From an uncultured marine group I thaumarchaeote (GTDB taxonomy: Archaea > Thermoproteota > Nitrososphaeria > Nitrososphaerales > Nitrosopumilaceae), in the NCBI GenBank assembly GCA_902590655.1, contig CACIXQ010000002.1:1-64000 (forward strand): 64,000 nucleotides of DNA, given 5' to 3'. Positions 24,937 through 33,615 of the stretch are shown here, piece after piece. Made by a program: the position numbers and the translations under genes. How positions within the stretch are numbered: position 1 is the first letter of the stretch; every line of letters starts with the position of its first letter. The notes under the pieces were generated by a model. The model had not been told where the DNA came from. It saw nothing but the letters and a program-made list of their open reading frames with translations, and made no database searches.

Positions 24937-25554
24937 TTACCAGATCTGTTGATATCGATCAATATTCATTGCATTGATTGCAGAAAGAGAGAATTTTCTT
25001 TCCTGTTCCGTTAATATAGTAAAAGAGGCATTTGCAATAATTAACTCAAACAAAGTTTTTGGCTTTAAATCCATCACGTTAGCAAGAATAGATTTTATTG
25101 GATCCATATGTGTGACAAGTATCACGTTCTCGTTCTTATGTTTCTTAATGACATGATCTACCATATCCAGGATACGTTTTTGGACATTAGGGAATGTCTC
25201 TACTTCATGTTCTGCAATTACAGGATCATTTTCATAAAATTTCAAGAATATGTTGCCATATTTAGCAAACATATCATCATAATTCATACGAGTAAACTTC
25301 CCCATGTCTATTTCAGTAAGCCTATCATCTAATTCCACATCTATTGCACTATTTTTTGTAACAATTTCTGCTGTGTGTTTTGCACGTTCTATCGGACTTG
25401 AATAGATAGCAGATATATCAAGAGGTTTGAGATATTCGGATATTCGTTCTGCCTGCTCTATGCCTGTTTTAGTCAATGATACACCTTCAGTACGACCTGC
25501 AAGAATACGCTTGGTATTATTTTCCGCTTGTGCATGTCGTAGGAATATTATCAT
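24937..25554 (-). CDS. Histidine phosphatase superfamily protein
   Basis: This 205-residue phosphoglycerate-mutase-like protein has the catalytic LRHAQAENNTKRILAGRTEG at its N-terminus (RHA in place of RHG). SSPIERAKHTAEIV follows, then Glu in DRLTEIDMGKF, then a second His in VILVTHMDPIKSIL. Substrates of the family range from phosphosugars to nucleotides, and none can be named here. The ATG at 25554 faces the F420 reductase with 59 bases between, around one central TATA element. Confidence 0.88.
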   Translation of the reverse strand: MIIFLRHAQAENNTKRILAGRTEGVSLTKTGIEQAERISEYLKPLDISAIYSSPIERAKHTAEIVTKNSAIDVELDDRLTEIDMGKFTRMNYDDMFAKYGNIFLKFYENDPVIAEHEVETFPNVQKRILDMVDHVIKKHKNENVILVTHMDPIKSILANVMDLKPKTLFELIIANASFTILTEQERKFSLSAINAMNIDRYQQIW

Positions 25555-25576
25555 TTTGTAGCTTGCTTAGAATTCC

Positions 25577-25585
25577 TATATAGAG
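25577..25585. promoter_or_regulatory. TATA element between histidine phosphatase and F420 reductase genes
   Basis: The sequence tatatagag lies about 26 bases from the minus-strand ATG at 25554 and about 33 bases from the plus-strand ATG at 25614. A single A/T palindrome (tatata) may serve both directions, though the plus-strand spacing is longer than usual. Confidence 0.4.
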
Positions 25586-25613
25586 ATAATAATAACATTG
25601 TTAGATCCACTTC

Positions 25614-26285
25614 ATGAAAATTGGTATAATTGGCGGAACTGGAGGAATGGGCAAGGGTTTCGCACTTAGATGGTGTAAAAAACATGAAGTGATAATTGGT
25701 TCTCGTGATGCAGAACGAGCAGCTACTTCTGCTAATGAGTATCTGGGATCAGCAAATGACGCATATGGAAGCATTGATGGAACAATTTTAGGTAAGGATA
25801 ATCTTTCAGTTGCAAAAGAATCAGACGTTCTAATTTTATCAATTCCATACGAAAATATTGATGTAATTTGTTCTCAACTACTGCCTGAGATTAGTAGTGA
25901 ATGTGTTGTGATCTCGCCTATTGTTCCAATGACAAAAACTGACGTAGGATTTGAATGTGTGGCAATTAAAGAGAATAAAGCATTTTCACACCAAACAGTT
26001 GAAAAACATATGAAAGATAAAACAAAATTAGTTTCTGCATTTCATGTAATTTCAGAAAAAAAACTTGTTAATCCTACATTGTCTTTAGATTACGATATTT
26101 TTGTAGCTGGTGATGACAAAAATTCTGTCGAAGTAGTAAATGGATTAATTAACGAAATTGACGGATTGCGGCCAATTTACTTAGGTCCTGGTGCATTAGC
26201 ATATCTTGTTGAGATGTCAACACCATTATTGCTAAATGCAATGATTAGAAATAAAATGAAAAATCCTGGAATCAAACTTATTTAA
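25614..26285 (+). CDS. npdG: F420-dependent NADP reductase-like protein
   Basis: This 223-residue enzyme shuttles hydride between coenzyme F420 and NADP. The N-terminal NADP site is KIGIIGGTGGMGKGFALRW, then EVIIGSRDAERA, a signature of the family. VLILSIPYENI and HVISEKKLVNP follow. The family also includes other dehydrogenases with a similar N-terminus, so the F420 assignment rests on the motif and on the presence of F420 in ammonia-oxidising archaea. ATG start. Confidence 0.85.
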   Translation: MKIGIIGGTGGMGKGFALRWCKKHEVIIGSRDAERAATSANEYLGSANDAYGSIDGTILGKDNLSVAKESDVLILSIPYENIDVICSQLLPEISSECVVISPIVPMTKTDVGFECVAIKENKAFSHQTVEKHMKDKTKLVSAFHVISEKKLVNPTLSLDYDIFVAGDDKNSVEVVNGLINEIDGLRPIYLGPGALAYLVEMSTPLLLNAMIRNKMKNPGIKLI

Positions 26286-26308
26286 AATACACAAACAACA
26301 AAACAGAC

Positions 26309-26545
26309 ATGAGTGAAGAATATACTAGACGTGGAAGAAACTGGTTCACAGCTATGGGTGTTTTGTTTTTAGTTGTTGCAGCTGTAACGCTAGTTAGAGA
26401 TATTATTATTTGGAGTCCTGATTTTGTTGTGGAGTTTTTCTTTAATTCAGAGATTAATGCTCAAAAAATTTCACTTGGTGCAATTGTATTTGGTGCATCC
26501 ATGATTGCAATAGGATTTGGAAAGAAGAATATACGTGCTAGATGA
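26309..26545 (+). CDS. Small two-helix membrane protein
   Basis: This 78-residue protein has hydrophobic segments at about residues 14-34 and 53-71, with a basic N-terminus (RRGRN) and C-terminus (KKNIRAR) that would place both ends inside. No family recognised. A TATA-like cttatttaaaatac lies about 26 bases before the ATG, so it has its own promoter 23 bases beyond npdG. Confidence 0.6.
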   Translation: MSEEYTRRGRNWFTAMGVLFLVVAAVTLVRDIIIWSPDFVVEFFFNSEINAQKISLGAIVFGASMIAIGFGKKNIRAR

Positions 26546-26565
26546 TACATTAAGAGATGTATATC

Positions 26566-27747
26566 CTAAGGTTTGTGACTAACAAAATCCTCAATTTTAT
26601 CTAACGCAGAACTTAGTTTTTCTATATTTGGTAGAAATACCAACCTAAAGTGTCCACTGCCATATTTTGTGCCAAACCCAGAACCATGAACAGTAAGTAC
26701 TCCCTTTGATTTTAACAGATTTAGAACAAATTCTTGATCTGATTTGTATGGGTTGTTTTCTATTTTTGGAAATGCATAAAATGCCCCCTTTGGATTAGAG
26801 CATGAAATTCCCGACATCGAATTTAGTCTATTGACAACCAAGTCTCTGTGTTTTTTTAATTCTGTAACAAATTTAGATATGTATTCTTGTGGACCTCGTA
26901 GAGATTCTAGTGCAGCATACTGAGCTGGATGGTTCGATGATATTCTAACACGAGCTAGTTTTGGTAAATGTTCTCTAATTGAGTCAAGTTGTGGTGAATT
27001 ATTAAATGCAATATATCCTACTCTCCATCCTGACATTAAATGTACTTTAGAAAATCCGTTTAAGAGAATCACAGGAGAATTACCAGCAACTTTTCCAATA
27101 CCTACAAATTTTTTATCAAATACAATTTTGTCATAGATTTCATCGCATATGATATACAAATTATTCTCGTTTGCAAGATCAACTAATTGCTTGAGTGAAT
27201 TCTCTTCAAAGACAACACCCGTGGGATTATTGGGACTGATAAGGCATATTGCAACTGTTTTGTCTGTAATTTTGGATTTTATGTCATCAATATCAGGAGT
27301 TGAGTTTTCCAAATCTACCGCAAATTCAATTGGTATTCCACCGTGTAATCGTATGTAAGATGCATATGGCGGATAATAAGGACCAGGAAGTAATACCTCG
27401 TCACCCTCTTCAACTATGGAAGAAATAACCATATCCAATCCTTCTGAAACTCCATTTGTAACTAAAACATCATCTGCGCCAATCGAAAGTCCCTTTGCGT
27501 TTTCTTTTTCAGCAATAGCAGAACGTAATTCTTGAATTCCTTCTGATGCAGAATAATAATTCTCATCTTTTTTAATTGCATCAATGAACGCTTGTTTTAC
27601 ATTTTCAGTAGGATGAAAACCATATTGTACTGGATCACCAATGTTTAGATATTCTATTGTCTTTCCTTGTTTCTCTAAATCCTTAGCAGCTGAAACTATA
27701 TCCCGTATAGCATATTCAACACCTGAAACTTTTTTTGATACTTTCAT
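26566..27747 (-). CDS. Aminotransferase class I/II (aspartate/alanine type)
   Basis: This 393-residue PLP enzyme of fold type I has YYSASEGIQELRSAI, NGVSEGLDMV, the PLP Asp in ICDEIYDKIV, the Schiff-base Lys in LLNGFSKVHLMSGWRVGY, and the C-terminal Arg in GSGHFRLVFL. It is close to the alanine/aspartate aminotransferase group (AlaA-like). Its substrate cannot be set from motifs. Lone gene; the tRNA-Arg is divergent 42 bases upstream. Confidence 0.88.
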   Translation of the reverse strand: MKVSKKVSGVEYAIRDIVSAAKDLEKQGKTIEYLNIGDPVQYGFHPTENVKQAFIDAIKKDENYYSASEGIQELRSAIAEKENAKGLSIGADDVLVTNGVSEGLDMVISSIVEEGDEVLLPGPYYPPYASYIRLHGGIPIEFAVDLENSTPDIDDIKSKITDKTVAICLISPNNPTGVVFEENSLKQLVDLANENNLYIICDEIYDKIVFDKKFVGIGKVAGNSPVILLNGFSKVHLMSGWRVGYIAFNNSPQLDSIREHLPKLARVRISSNHPAQYAALESLRGPQEYISKFVTELKKHRDLVVNRLNSMSGISCSNPKGAFYAFPKIENNPYKSDQEFVLNLLKSKGVLTVHGSGFGTKYGSGHFRLVFLPNIEKLSSALDKIEDFVSHKP

Positions 27748-27789
27748 ACTTTAGACAGATATTTAGACCTGATAAATTCTTAATTGTTT

Positions 27790-27864
27790 GGACCCGTTGC
27801 ATAGCCTGGATAGTGCGGGTGGCTTCGGACCACCAGGTCAAGGGTTCGAATCCCTTCGGGCCCT
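27790..27864 (+). tRNA. tRNA-Arg(TCG)
   Basis: The tRNA folds with acceptor GGACCCG/CGGGCCC, D-arm GCAT...GTGC, anticodon stem GGTGG/CCACC with loop CTTCGGA (anticodon TCG), T-arm AAGGG-TTCGAAT-CCCTT. One odd feature is an A3-C70 mismatch in the acceptor. The discriminator is T (27864). No CCA is encoded. Confidence 0.93.
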
Positions 27865-27932
27865 CTATTCAGACTAGAAAAAATAATTATCAAACACGTA
27901 ACTATATTAGAAGATTCTTTCTGTAACTTTCT

Positions 27933-28172
27933 ATGAGTCCAGGAATTGGCTTAATGGATAGAAGATTAAAGACTAAAGAAGATGCTATATCACTTACTAT
28001 ATCAGGAATTATAAAAAATTACAAGACATCTGCAGGGGAGATTAAGATATTAGAGAACAAATATGATAATGATGCAGGAGATTGGTATGTTGCAGCAGAA
28101 TGGGAAGACAAACGTGCAATTATAAAAATGGACTCTGTCTTAGCAATTATAACTGAAATTAAAGAAATTTAA
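27933..28172 (+). CDS. Small conserved-looking protein, unknown
   Basis: This 79-residue protein has no known domain that I can recognise. It opens MSPGIGLMDRRLKTKEDAISLT and contains WYVAAEWEDKRAIIKMDSVLAIITEIKEI, a beta-alpha pattern that could be a small soluble fold. No signal or membrane segment. A TATA-like aactatattag about 27 bases ahead supports the ATG at 27933. Between tRNA-Arg and the 525-residue orphan on the other strand. Confidence 0.6.
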   Translation: MSPGIGLMDRRLKTKEDAISLTISGIIKNYKTSAGEIKILENKYDNDAGDWYVAAEWEDKRAIIKMDSVLAIITEIKEI

Positions 28173-28175
28173 TTC

Positions 28176-29753
28176 TTAAAAGAAATGGTCGCCTGAAACT
28201 GAACCAGAATTATTAAAATTAAAGTAGAAGCCTTGGATGTAAGGGTTATTAGCTTTGATGGTAACCCATCCTTCTGTTTTAATGAATTGTTTAATATCAG
28301 CATCATTTGAATTAATCCTTTCTTCACAATTTGCTTTAAGATTAAATTTTTTGGAAATTGTTGACGAATCCTCTTTTCTAAAAAAAGTCATTTCAATTTC
28401 AGAGTCTCTTTGATAATTCTTCAATGTAGAAAAATTACCTATGGTAATCACAGAATTACGATGAGGAAATATTGGAGCCCAATGAAATGATCCAGGTTTA
28501 TTTTCAATCAATGGATTACCCATTTTTGAATTAAAACAAATGTTGCAAGGTAATTTAGATTTTAGGTCATGCATTCCAACATCAAGACCAAATTTTATCC
28601 GTGCTGGGATTTTTTCGCCATCAAAATTACATATTATATTTGCGCAATCGATTTCATTATTTTTATAATTAGAAGTTATTTCATTAAAATTTATTTTATG
28701 TAATTTTGATTCTGCTGTATCAACATGTAAAAATTTTGGTAACTCGTGAACTTTTTCACCATTTTTATTATATAATTCAAGATTTATAGAGAAATTACAA
28801 GGAGAAAAATTTGGATATATAATCAGGTTGGTATATTCACTATTTTTTGTAAAAAGTGGTATGTATATTGATGAATCATTATGCGTATTATTATTACGAT
28901 CCCAAAAATCTGTTTTATCTGAACGTGACGTACAATCATAATATGAGTGAGTAAAACTTACAGAGGGAAGAGATGATTGTCTAGTTCCCACGAGAAATCG
29001 TGGGTAAAATCCTTCAAAATTATGTCTTAATGAGATTGACCCAGAAGTATTTTTTAGAAAACTTGACAGATTTGGAATGTATTCTTTAAACTCGATTAGT
29101 TTTGTTTCAAACGATTTTAAATATCCTAGGCTAAAAGATCCAGTAAGTTTTTCTGAATTTGAGTTTGTCACCTCATATTGAATAATTCCTTCATTGTTTG
29201 TTAATGGTCCATTTACAAAGGAAAGGAAAGAATTCAGATCGTCGCTTCCATAAATATCAAAACCAGATTCAGGAACTTTTAATGATTCGTTTTCCTTTAG
29301 ATCATCAGGATCATTATAGATTCTACCTATAGTATGTACACATGTATTGAATTTTTCGTTATGATATTCTAACATTAATGCAGGGTAGGGAAAAACCATG
29401 TCTTGAGTGCTATGAAATTCAGTTTCAATTGAACCAAAAAAATTATTTTTTGGTTCAAAATGAATTTCCGATAAGAGAGAATTTAAATTAATTGAGAATG
29501 CTTTTGCAACATCAATAATCTTTGTTTTCTGAAGTAAGGTTTTGCCATCAGCATTACGTAATGTTATAACAAGAGTTATTTTTGGAATATTACGTTTGAG
29601 TAGCCAATAACCTAGAAAATGAATTGAGCTAGAATAGTCCTGATTTTGTATTACTGGAAACACACCAGAACTACGTAGAATTGGTTTTTTTGTAGTGTTA
29701 TTTTTTTCTCCAAATTCTTGTGTTGATTTAAGATGTTGAGAATAACTTTTCAT
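28176..29753 (-). CDS. Large beta-rich protein with four internal repeats, unknown function
   Basis: This 525-residue protein is not recognised. It appears to consist of four repeats of a beta-sandwich unit of about 115 residues. Each has a strand pair joined by a turn (NADGKTLLQKT, NSNSEKLTGSF, NKNGEKVHELP, KEDSSTISKKF). Each then has a segment of the form G-x-I followed by a long aromatic/hydrophobic strand (FFGSIETEF, TSGSISLRH, DCANIICNF, EGWVTIKAN) and, in most, a following H/Y-rich strand (CVHTIGRIYND, SFTHSYYDC, SGDHFF). No signal peptide, membrane segment or catalytic motif is seen. It stands alone just before the MIP18-PqqD gene. Confidence 0.7.
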   Translation of the reverse strand: MKSYSQHLKSTQEFGEKNNTTKKPILRSSGVFPVIQNQDYSSSIHFLGYWLLKRNIPKITLVITLRNADGKTLLQKTKIIDVAKAFSINLNSLLSEIHFEPKNNFFGSIETEFHSTQDMVFPYPALMLEYHNEKFNTCVHTIGRIYNDPDDLKENESLKVPESGFDIYGSDDLNSFLSFVNGPLTNNEGIIQYEVTNSNSEKLTGSFSLGYLKSFETKLIEFKEYIPNLSSFLKNTSGSISLRHNFEGFYPRFLVGTRQSSLPSVSFTHSYYDCTSRSDKTDFWDRNNNTHNDSSIYIPLFTKNSEYTNLIIYPNFSPCNFSINLELYNKNGEKVHELPKFLHVDTAESKLHKINFNEITSNYKNNEIDCANIICNFDGEKIPARIKFGLDVGMHDLKSKLPCNICFNSKMGNPLIENKPGSFHWAPIFPHRNSVITIGNFSTLKNYQRDSEIEMTFFRKEDSSTISKKFNLKANCEERINSNDADIKQFIKTEGWVTIKANNPYIQGFYFNFNNSGSVSGDHFF

Positions 29754-29781
29754 ATATAACCAAATGTTTTATACTATAAAA

Positions 29782-30423
29782 TTAGTTTCTACTTTTAAAT
29801 TCTACATTTGGTTCATCGTTATGGGTTGGAATTACTAATAGACCACCCTCATGTAGTTGTTTTAATAATTGCATTACTTCTTTTTCTACTTGAGAACGTT
29901 GTAATCCTGTCTGTTGTGCAAAAAGATCCACCAATTCTGTAACCCTTCTCTTTCCATTACATGATCTCCAAAAGTCGATAATTGCTTGGTTTACCATAAA
30001 TCCTTGATCATGTTCATTAGCTAACATTATAGAACCATCATCTTGTTTTACCATCTTACCTACTCCTTGCGGTAAAGATGTCTCATAGTTGATTGGTGCA
30101 GGTGTAGACTGACCACCAAACCCCTTCATTTTTGCTTTAGCTTCATCAGACATCTTATCCATAGACCATGGAGGATCCCAAACTATGTCAACTTGAACGT
30201 TATTTACTCCTGGAACTTTTTTTGCATATCTAGTAACATCGTCAACCATAGTATCATGTAGTGGACATCCTTTGGTGGTCATTGTCATTTTGATATTAAC
30301 ATCATTATTGTCAGATACATCTATTCCATAAATCAGACCCATATCTACAATACTTAGAGGAACTTCTGGATCCATACATTGTTTAAGAGAATTTTTAATT
30401 TGTTCAGTACTAACTTGGCTCAT
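29782..30423 (-). CDS. MIP18-family protein fused to a PqqD-like domain
   Basis: This 213-residue protein has an N-terminal MIP18/DUF59 domain (about residues 5-105): CMDPEVPLSIVDMGLIYGIDV, MTTKGCPLHDTMV with the conserved Cys, and VDIVWDPPWSMDKM. The C-terminal domain (about 125-205) looks like PqqD: MLANEHDQGFMVNQAIIDFW, RRVTELVDLFAQQTG, LLKQLHEGGLLVI. PqqD domains bind peptide leaders; MIP18 acts in iron-sulfur carriage. A Gly/Pro linker joins them. This is the second MIP18 protein in the window. Function of the fusion is unknown. Confidence 0.82.
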   Translation of the reverse strand: MSQVSTEQIKNSLKQCMDPEVPLSIVDMGLIYGIDVSDNNDVNIKMTMTTKGCPLHDTMVDDVTRYAKKVPGVNNVQVDIVWDPPWSMDKMSDEAKAKMKGFGGQSTPAPINYETSLPQGVGKMVKQDDGSIMLANEHDQGFMVNQAIIDFWRSCNGKRRVTELVDLFAQQTGLQRSQVEKEVMQLLKQLHEGGLLVIPTHNDEPNVEFKSRN

Positions 30424-30460
30424 ATGCTGACAAAATCAGAGAATAAATAAAAACTTTCTA

Positions 30461-31495
30461 TTAATTAGCTGGAAATAATTGTTTTATAGATTCCTTAAAT
30501 GGAGGTTTTACCACGCCGTTTTCTGTTATTATCCCCGAAATTAATTCAGGGGGGGTCATATCAAAGGCAGGATTGATTACATCAATGTCATCAGGTGCAG
30601 TTTTTTTATCTCCAATTCCAGTTACTTCGCTTGCTTTTCTCTGCTCTATTATGACGTCATTAGGTTTACTTTGAAGATCAAATGTTGATAGTGGTGCTGC
30701 AACATAAAATGGAATGTTATGCTGCTTTGCCATAGTAGCAACCTGATATGTTCCAATTTTGTTGAAGACATGACCTGTCTGTAGAACTCGATCTGCACCA
30801 ACAATAACACCATTTACAAGATCATTAGCCATTGTGTAACCAACCGCTGTATCTGGAATTAAGATTACATCTATTCCATCATGTTTTAGCTCAAAAGCTG
30901 TAAGCCTTGAACCTTGCTGAATGGGTCTTGTCTCTGTGGCAATGACTCTAACGTTTTTTCCGCTTTCATTTGTGGCACGTATAACACCTAAGGCAGTTCC
31001 ATATGCTACTGTCGCTAAAGCACCGGCATTACAATGAGTCATTATTGTATCATTCTCCTGAAATAATTCTGCACCGTTTTTTCCCATTTTTTTATTAATA
31101 TTGATATCTTCTTCTGCCATTTGCTTTGCTTTAATAATTACATCATCTCTTATTTCAGAAACTGTTTCACTTTTCCTTGCGATCTGCATTATTTGTTCCA
31201 ATGCCCAAGATAGATTAACAGCTGTTGGTCTTGTCTCAAAGAGAATTTTTTTTGCATTTTCTAGATCAGAAAGTAAATCTTCTTTAGTTTTAGATGAGCT
31301 GTGTAATGCAGCAAGTGCCATTCCAAATGCCCCCGACACACCAATTGCTGGAGCTCCACGAACTACTAAAGTTCTAATAGCGTTAGCAACATCATTGTAA
31401 TCAGTATATCTGACAAAAACCAATTCGTTAGGTAATTTAGTTTGATCAATCATTACCACAGAATCATCTTTCCACTCCACAGTACGTAATTCCAT
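30461..31495 (-). CDS. mtnA: Methylthioribose-1-phosphate/ribose-1,5-bisphosphate isomerase family
   Basis: This 344-residue eIF2B-superfamily isomerase has VVRGAPAIGVSGAFG, the catalytic Cys region MTHCNAGALATVAYG, ETRPIQQGSRLTAFEL, and the catalytic Asp in GVIVGADRVLQTGHV. MtnA isomerises methylthioribose-1-phosphate in methionine salvage; close archaeal relatives use ribose-1,5-bisphosphate in AMP recycling. The length and N-terminus (LRTVEWKDDSVVMIDQTKLP) favour MtnA. ATG at 31495. Divergent from PGI/PMI. Confidence 0.88.
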   Translation of the reverse strand: MELRTVEWKDDSVVMIDQTKLPNELVFVRYTDYNDVANAIRTLVVRGAPAIGVSGAFGMALAALHSSSKTKEDLLSDLENAKKILFETRPTAVNLSWALEQIMQIARKSETVSEIRDDVIIKAKQMAEEDININKKMGKNGAELFQENDTIMTHCNAGALATVAYGTALGVIRATNESGKNVRVIATETRPIQQGSRLTAFELKHDGIDVILIPDTAVGYTMANDLVNGVIVGADRVLQTGHVFNKIGTYQVATMAKQHNIPFYVAAPLSTFDLQSKPNDVIIEQRKASEVTGIGDKKTAPDDIDVINPAFDMTPPELISGIITENGVVKPPFKESIKQLFPAN

Positions 31496-31602
31496 ATAGT
31501 TTCAAACTAGTTAAAACCGGTTATATTACTTACCTATTCCATCTTAAAATAACCATTGAGTAGTTAACCATTTTATTATCCTTGGAGTTTCAATAACAAC
31601 TG

Positions 31603-32613
31603 ATGAAAATTTCTGATATGCAAAGATATGACTCTAGTAAAATGTATGAGGCATACGATAGATGGCCAGAAATAGCTCAAGAAAATTATTTTTCTCAGGA
31701 TTTAGAAAAAATACAATTCAAAAACATGGAACATATTGTTTTTGCTGGTGTAGGAGGATCTGGTACTATTGGTGATGTGATATCATCAATATTATCAAAA
31801 ACTAACATACATGTGAATGTTGTAAAAGGTTATCTCCTACCAAAAACTGTTGATCGTAACACTCTGGTAATCACAACTAGTGTCTCAGGAAATTCTAAAG
31901 AAGCGTTAACTATTTTACAAAATTCAAAAAAATCTAATGCTAAATTTCTAGCATTCTCTTCTGGCGGTAAAATGAAAAAATATACGGTTAAAAATAAAAT
32001 ATGCCATTATGAAATTCCTGAAATTCATTCACCACGTGCATCTTTTCCTTGTTATCTCTATTCAATTTTAAATGTACTTGGGGATATAATTCCTGTGAAA
32101 AAACAAGATGTTAGAGAATCAATTTCTCTGTTAATGAAAACAAGGAAAGAAATTTCTTCAACTAATATGACAAATTCAAATCGTGCATTATCACTAGCCA
32201 AATGGATTTCTGGTTTTCCTGTTATTTACTATCCTTGGGGATTACATTCTGCTGCAATAAGATTCAAAAATTCATTGCAGGAAAATGCAAAAATGCATGT
32301 ATTTGCAGAGGATATAATAGAATCTTCCCATAATGGTATTGTTGCTTGGGAAAAGAAATCAAAAATTAAACCAATATTGATTACAGGTAGGGATGATTAT
32401 ATTAAAACGAAAGAAAGGTGGCGTGTGGTAAAGGAATTTTTTAATCTTAATAAAATACAATACAAAGAGGTTAACTCTCCAAATGGTAGCATTCTAACAA
32501 AACTTGTGAATCTAATTTATCTTTTAGATTATAGTAGTATATACTCGGCAGTTTTATCTAAAACTGATCCTACACCGGTTAAGCCTATAGAATTTATTAA
32601 AAGTAGAATTTAG
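31603..32613 (+). CDS. Bifunctional phosphoglucose/phosphomannose isomerase
   Basis: This 336-residue SIS-domain enzyme interconverts glucose-6-, fructose-6- and mannose-6-phosphate, feeding sugar nucleotides. The first SIS domain begins HIVFAGVGGSGTIGDVI; TSVSGNSKEALTILQ holds the phosphate loop; FAEDIIESSHNGIVAWE carries the catalytic Glu and His-Asn. It opens the glycan region (31.6 kb to the end). ATG start. The stop directly abuts that of the iron-ADH gene on the other strand. Confidence 0.9.
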   Translation: MKISDMQRYDSSKMYEAYDRWPEIAQENYFSQDLEKIQFKNMEHIVFAGVGGSGTIGDVISSILSKTNIHVNVVKGYLLPKTVDRNTLVITTSVSGNSKEALTILQNSKKSNAKFLAFSSGGKMKKYTVKNKICHYEIPEIHSPRASFPCYLYSILNVLGDIIPVKKQDVRESISLLMKTRKEISSTNMTNSNRALSLAKWISGFPVIYYPWGLHSAAIRFKNSLQENAKMHVFAEDIIESSHNGIVAWEKKSKIKPILITGRDDYIKTKERWRVVKEFFNLNKIQYKEVNSPNGSILTKLVNLIYLLDYSSIYSAVLSKTDPTPVKPIEFIKSRI

Positions 32614-33558
32614 TCACATAGAATTATCAGTATTGATTTTTTCTAGTAAACTGACAACGTCTTGTTTACTTACTTGCTTTGGATTGTTATCTAAGTGCTT
32701 TCTATCGGTTAAAATTAACTCTGCAGCTTCATTATAATCCTGTTTTAAATTAATTTTAGAAAAATTAAGTTTCTTTACTATATTTGAAAATCTATGGTAA
32801 AATCTTGAACTATTGAATTCGTGTGCATATAATGTTGTAAATGATAGTGCGTGACCATGCGAATACCCTTCGTTAGAAAATACATATGATAACGCATGAC
32901 CTAAAGTAGTAGAACAGTTTCCAAATCCTAAACCAGATATTAGTGACCCAAGAACAATTTTTTCTCTATCCATTTTTAAAATTCCTTCCTCTAACAATTC
33001 AAATGCTTGATTGCAGAGAAACTTTGTTAGTGGATTTCCATTTTTACTATCATATCCCTCTGAACATTGTGCAGCAGCGTCTATAGCAGAATTCTTTATA
33101 ATTTTTGGTGGTGAATTTTCAATAAAATGTGAGTCAACAATTGCAACATCTGCTATTTGGCTATCATCATGGAAGCTCTTTTTGTTTCCATTTACCTTTA
33201 GTACAGAGATTCTTGTTACTTCACTTCCACTTCCGAATGTGGTTGGGATGCAAATTTTTAATTTTTTCATCTTACTAGCTACAAATTTTGCAACATCCAT
33301 GGAGCTTCCTCCGCCTAAACCAATAATGCATGAAAATTTTGATTTTTCAAATTCAGAAATTATATTTTCGGCTATTTCAATACCAGGATTTGGTTCTACC
33401 TTATCAAATACATAACAATCATTTATTTTCAAATATTCTAGCCAACCCCTGGAAATTGCCCCTTTGCTTGTAATTATGAGACAATTTTCTGGAAAGGAAT
33501 ATTCTTCAGCAGAGTGTTTGCCGAATATGATTGATGCTGGTTGAGCGATTTTAAACAT
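32614..33558 (-). CDS. Iron-type alcohol dehydrogenase, likely phosphonoacetaldehyde reductase
   Basis: This 314-residue metal-dependent dehydrogenase has the nucleotide site GLGGGSSMDVAKFVASK, then PTTFGSGSEVTRISV, the metal region AIDAAAQCSEGYDSK, TTLGHALSYVF and YSHGHALSF. The metal ligands are one Asp and two His, with Gln where many relatives have a His. It is divergent from PEP mutase across 57 bases, and enzymes of this family reduce phosphonoacetaldehyde to hydroxyethylphosphonate in such clusters. That assignment is from context. It is not the archaeal-lipid G1P dehydrogenase, which lacks this position. Confidence 0.85.
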   Translation of the reverse strand: MFKIAQPASIIFGKHSAEEYSFPENCLIITSKGAISRGWLEYLKINDCYVFDKVEPNPGIEIAENIISEFEKSKFSCIIGLGGGSSMDVAKFVASKMKKLKICIPTTFGSGSEVTRISVLKVNGNKKSFHDDSQIADVAIVDSHFIENSPPKIIKNSAIDAAAQCSEGYDSKNGNPLTKFLCNQAFELLEEGILKMDREKIVLGSLISGLGFGNCSTTLGHALSYVFSNEGYSHGHALSFTTLYAHEFNSSRFYHRFSNIVKKLNFSKINLKQDYNEAAELILTDRKHLDNNPKQVSKQDVVSLLEKINTDNSM

Positions 33559-33578
33559 ACTATGTAATTAAAAGTAGG

Positions 33579-33592
33579 ATATTTTTTATAAC
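33579..33592. promoter_or_regulatory. A/T element between iron-ADH and PEP mutase genes
   Basis: The stretch gatattttttataa is nearly A/T only and lies about 25 bases from the minus-strand ATG at 33558 and about 28 from the plus-strand ATG at 33616. The intergenic gap is only 57 bases, so both pathway genes should be started from overlapping promoters. Confidence 0.45.
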
Positions 33593-33615
33593 TTGGCAAA
33601 AAATTGAAAAATATC

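Noticed and set aside
28176-29753. Could the 525-residue orphan be methylphosphonate synthase?
   Set aside because: There is no cupin metal motif and its repeat pattern does not resemble the HEPD/MpnS fold.
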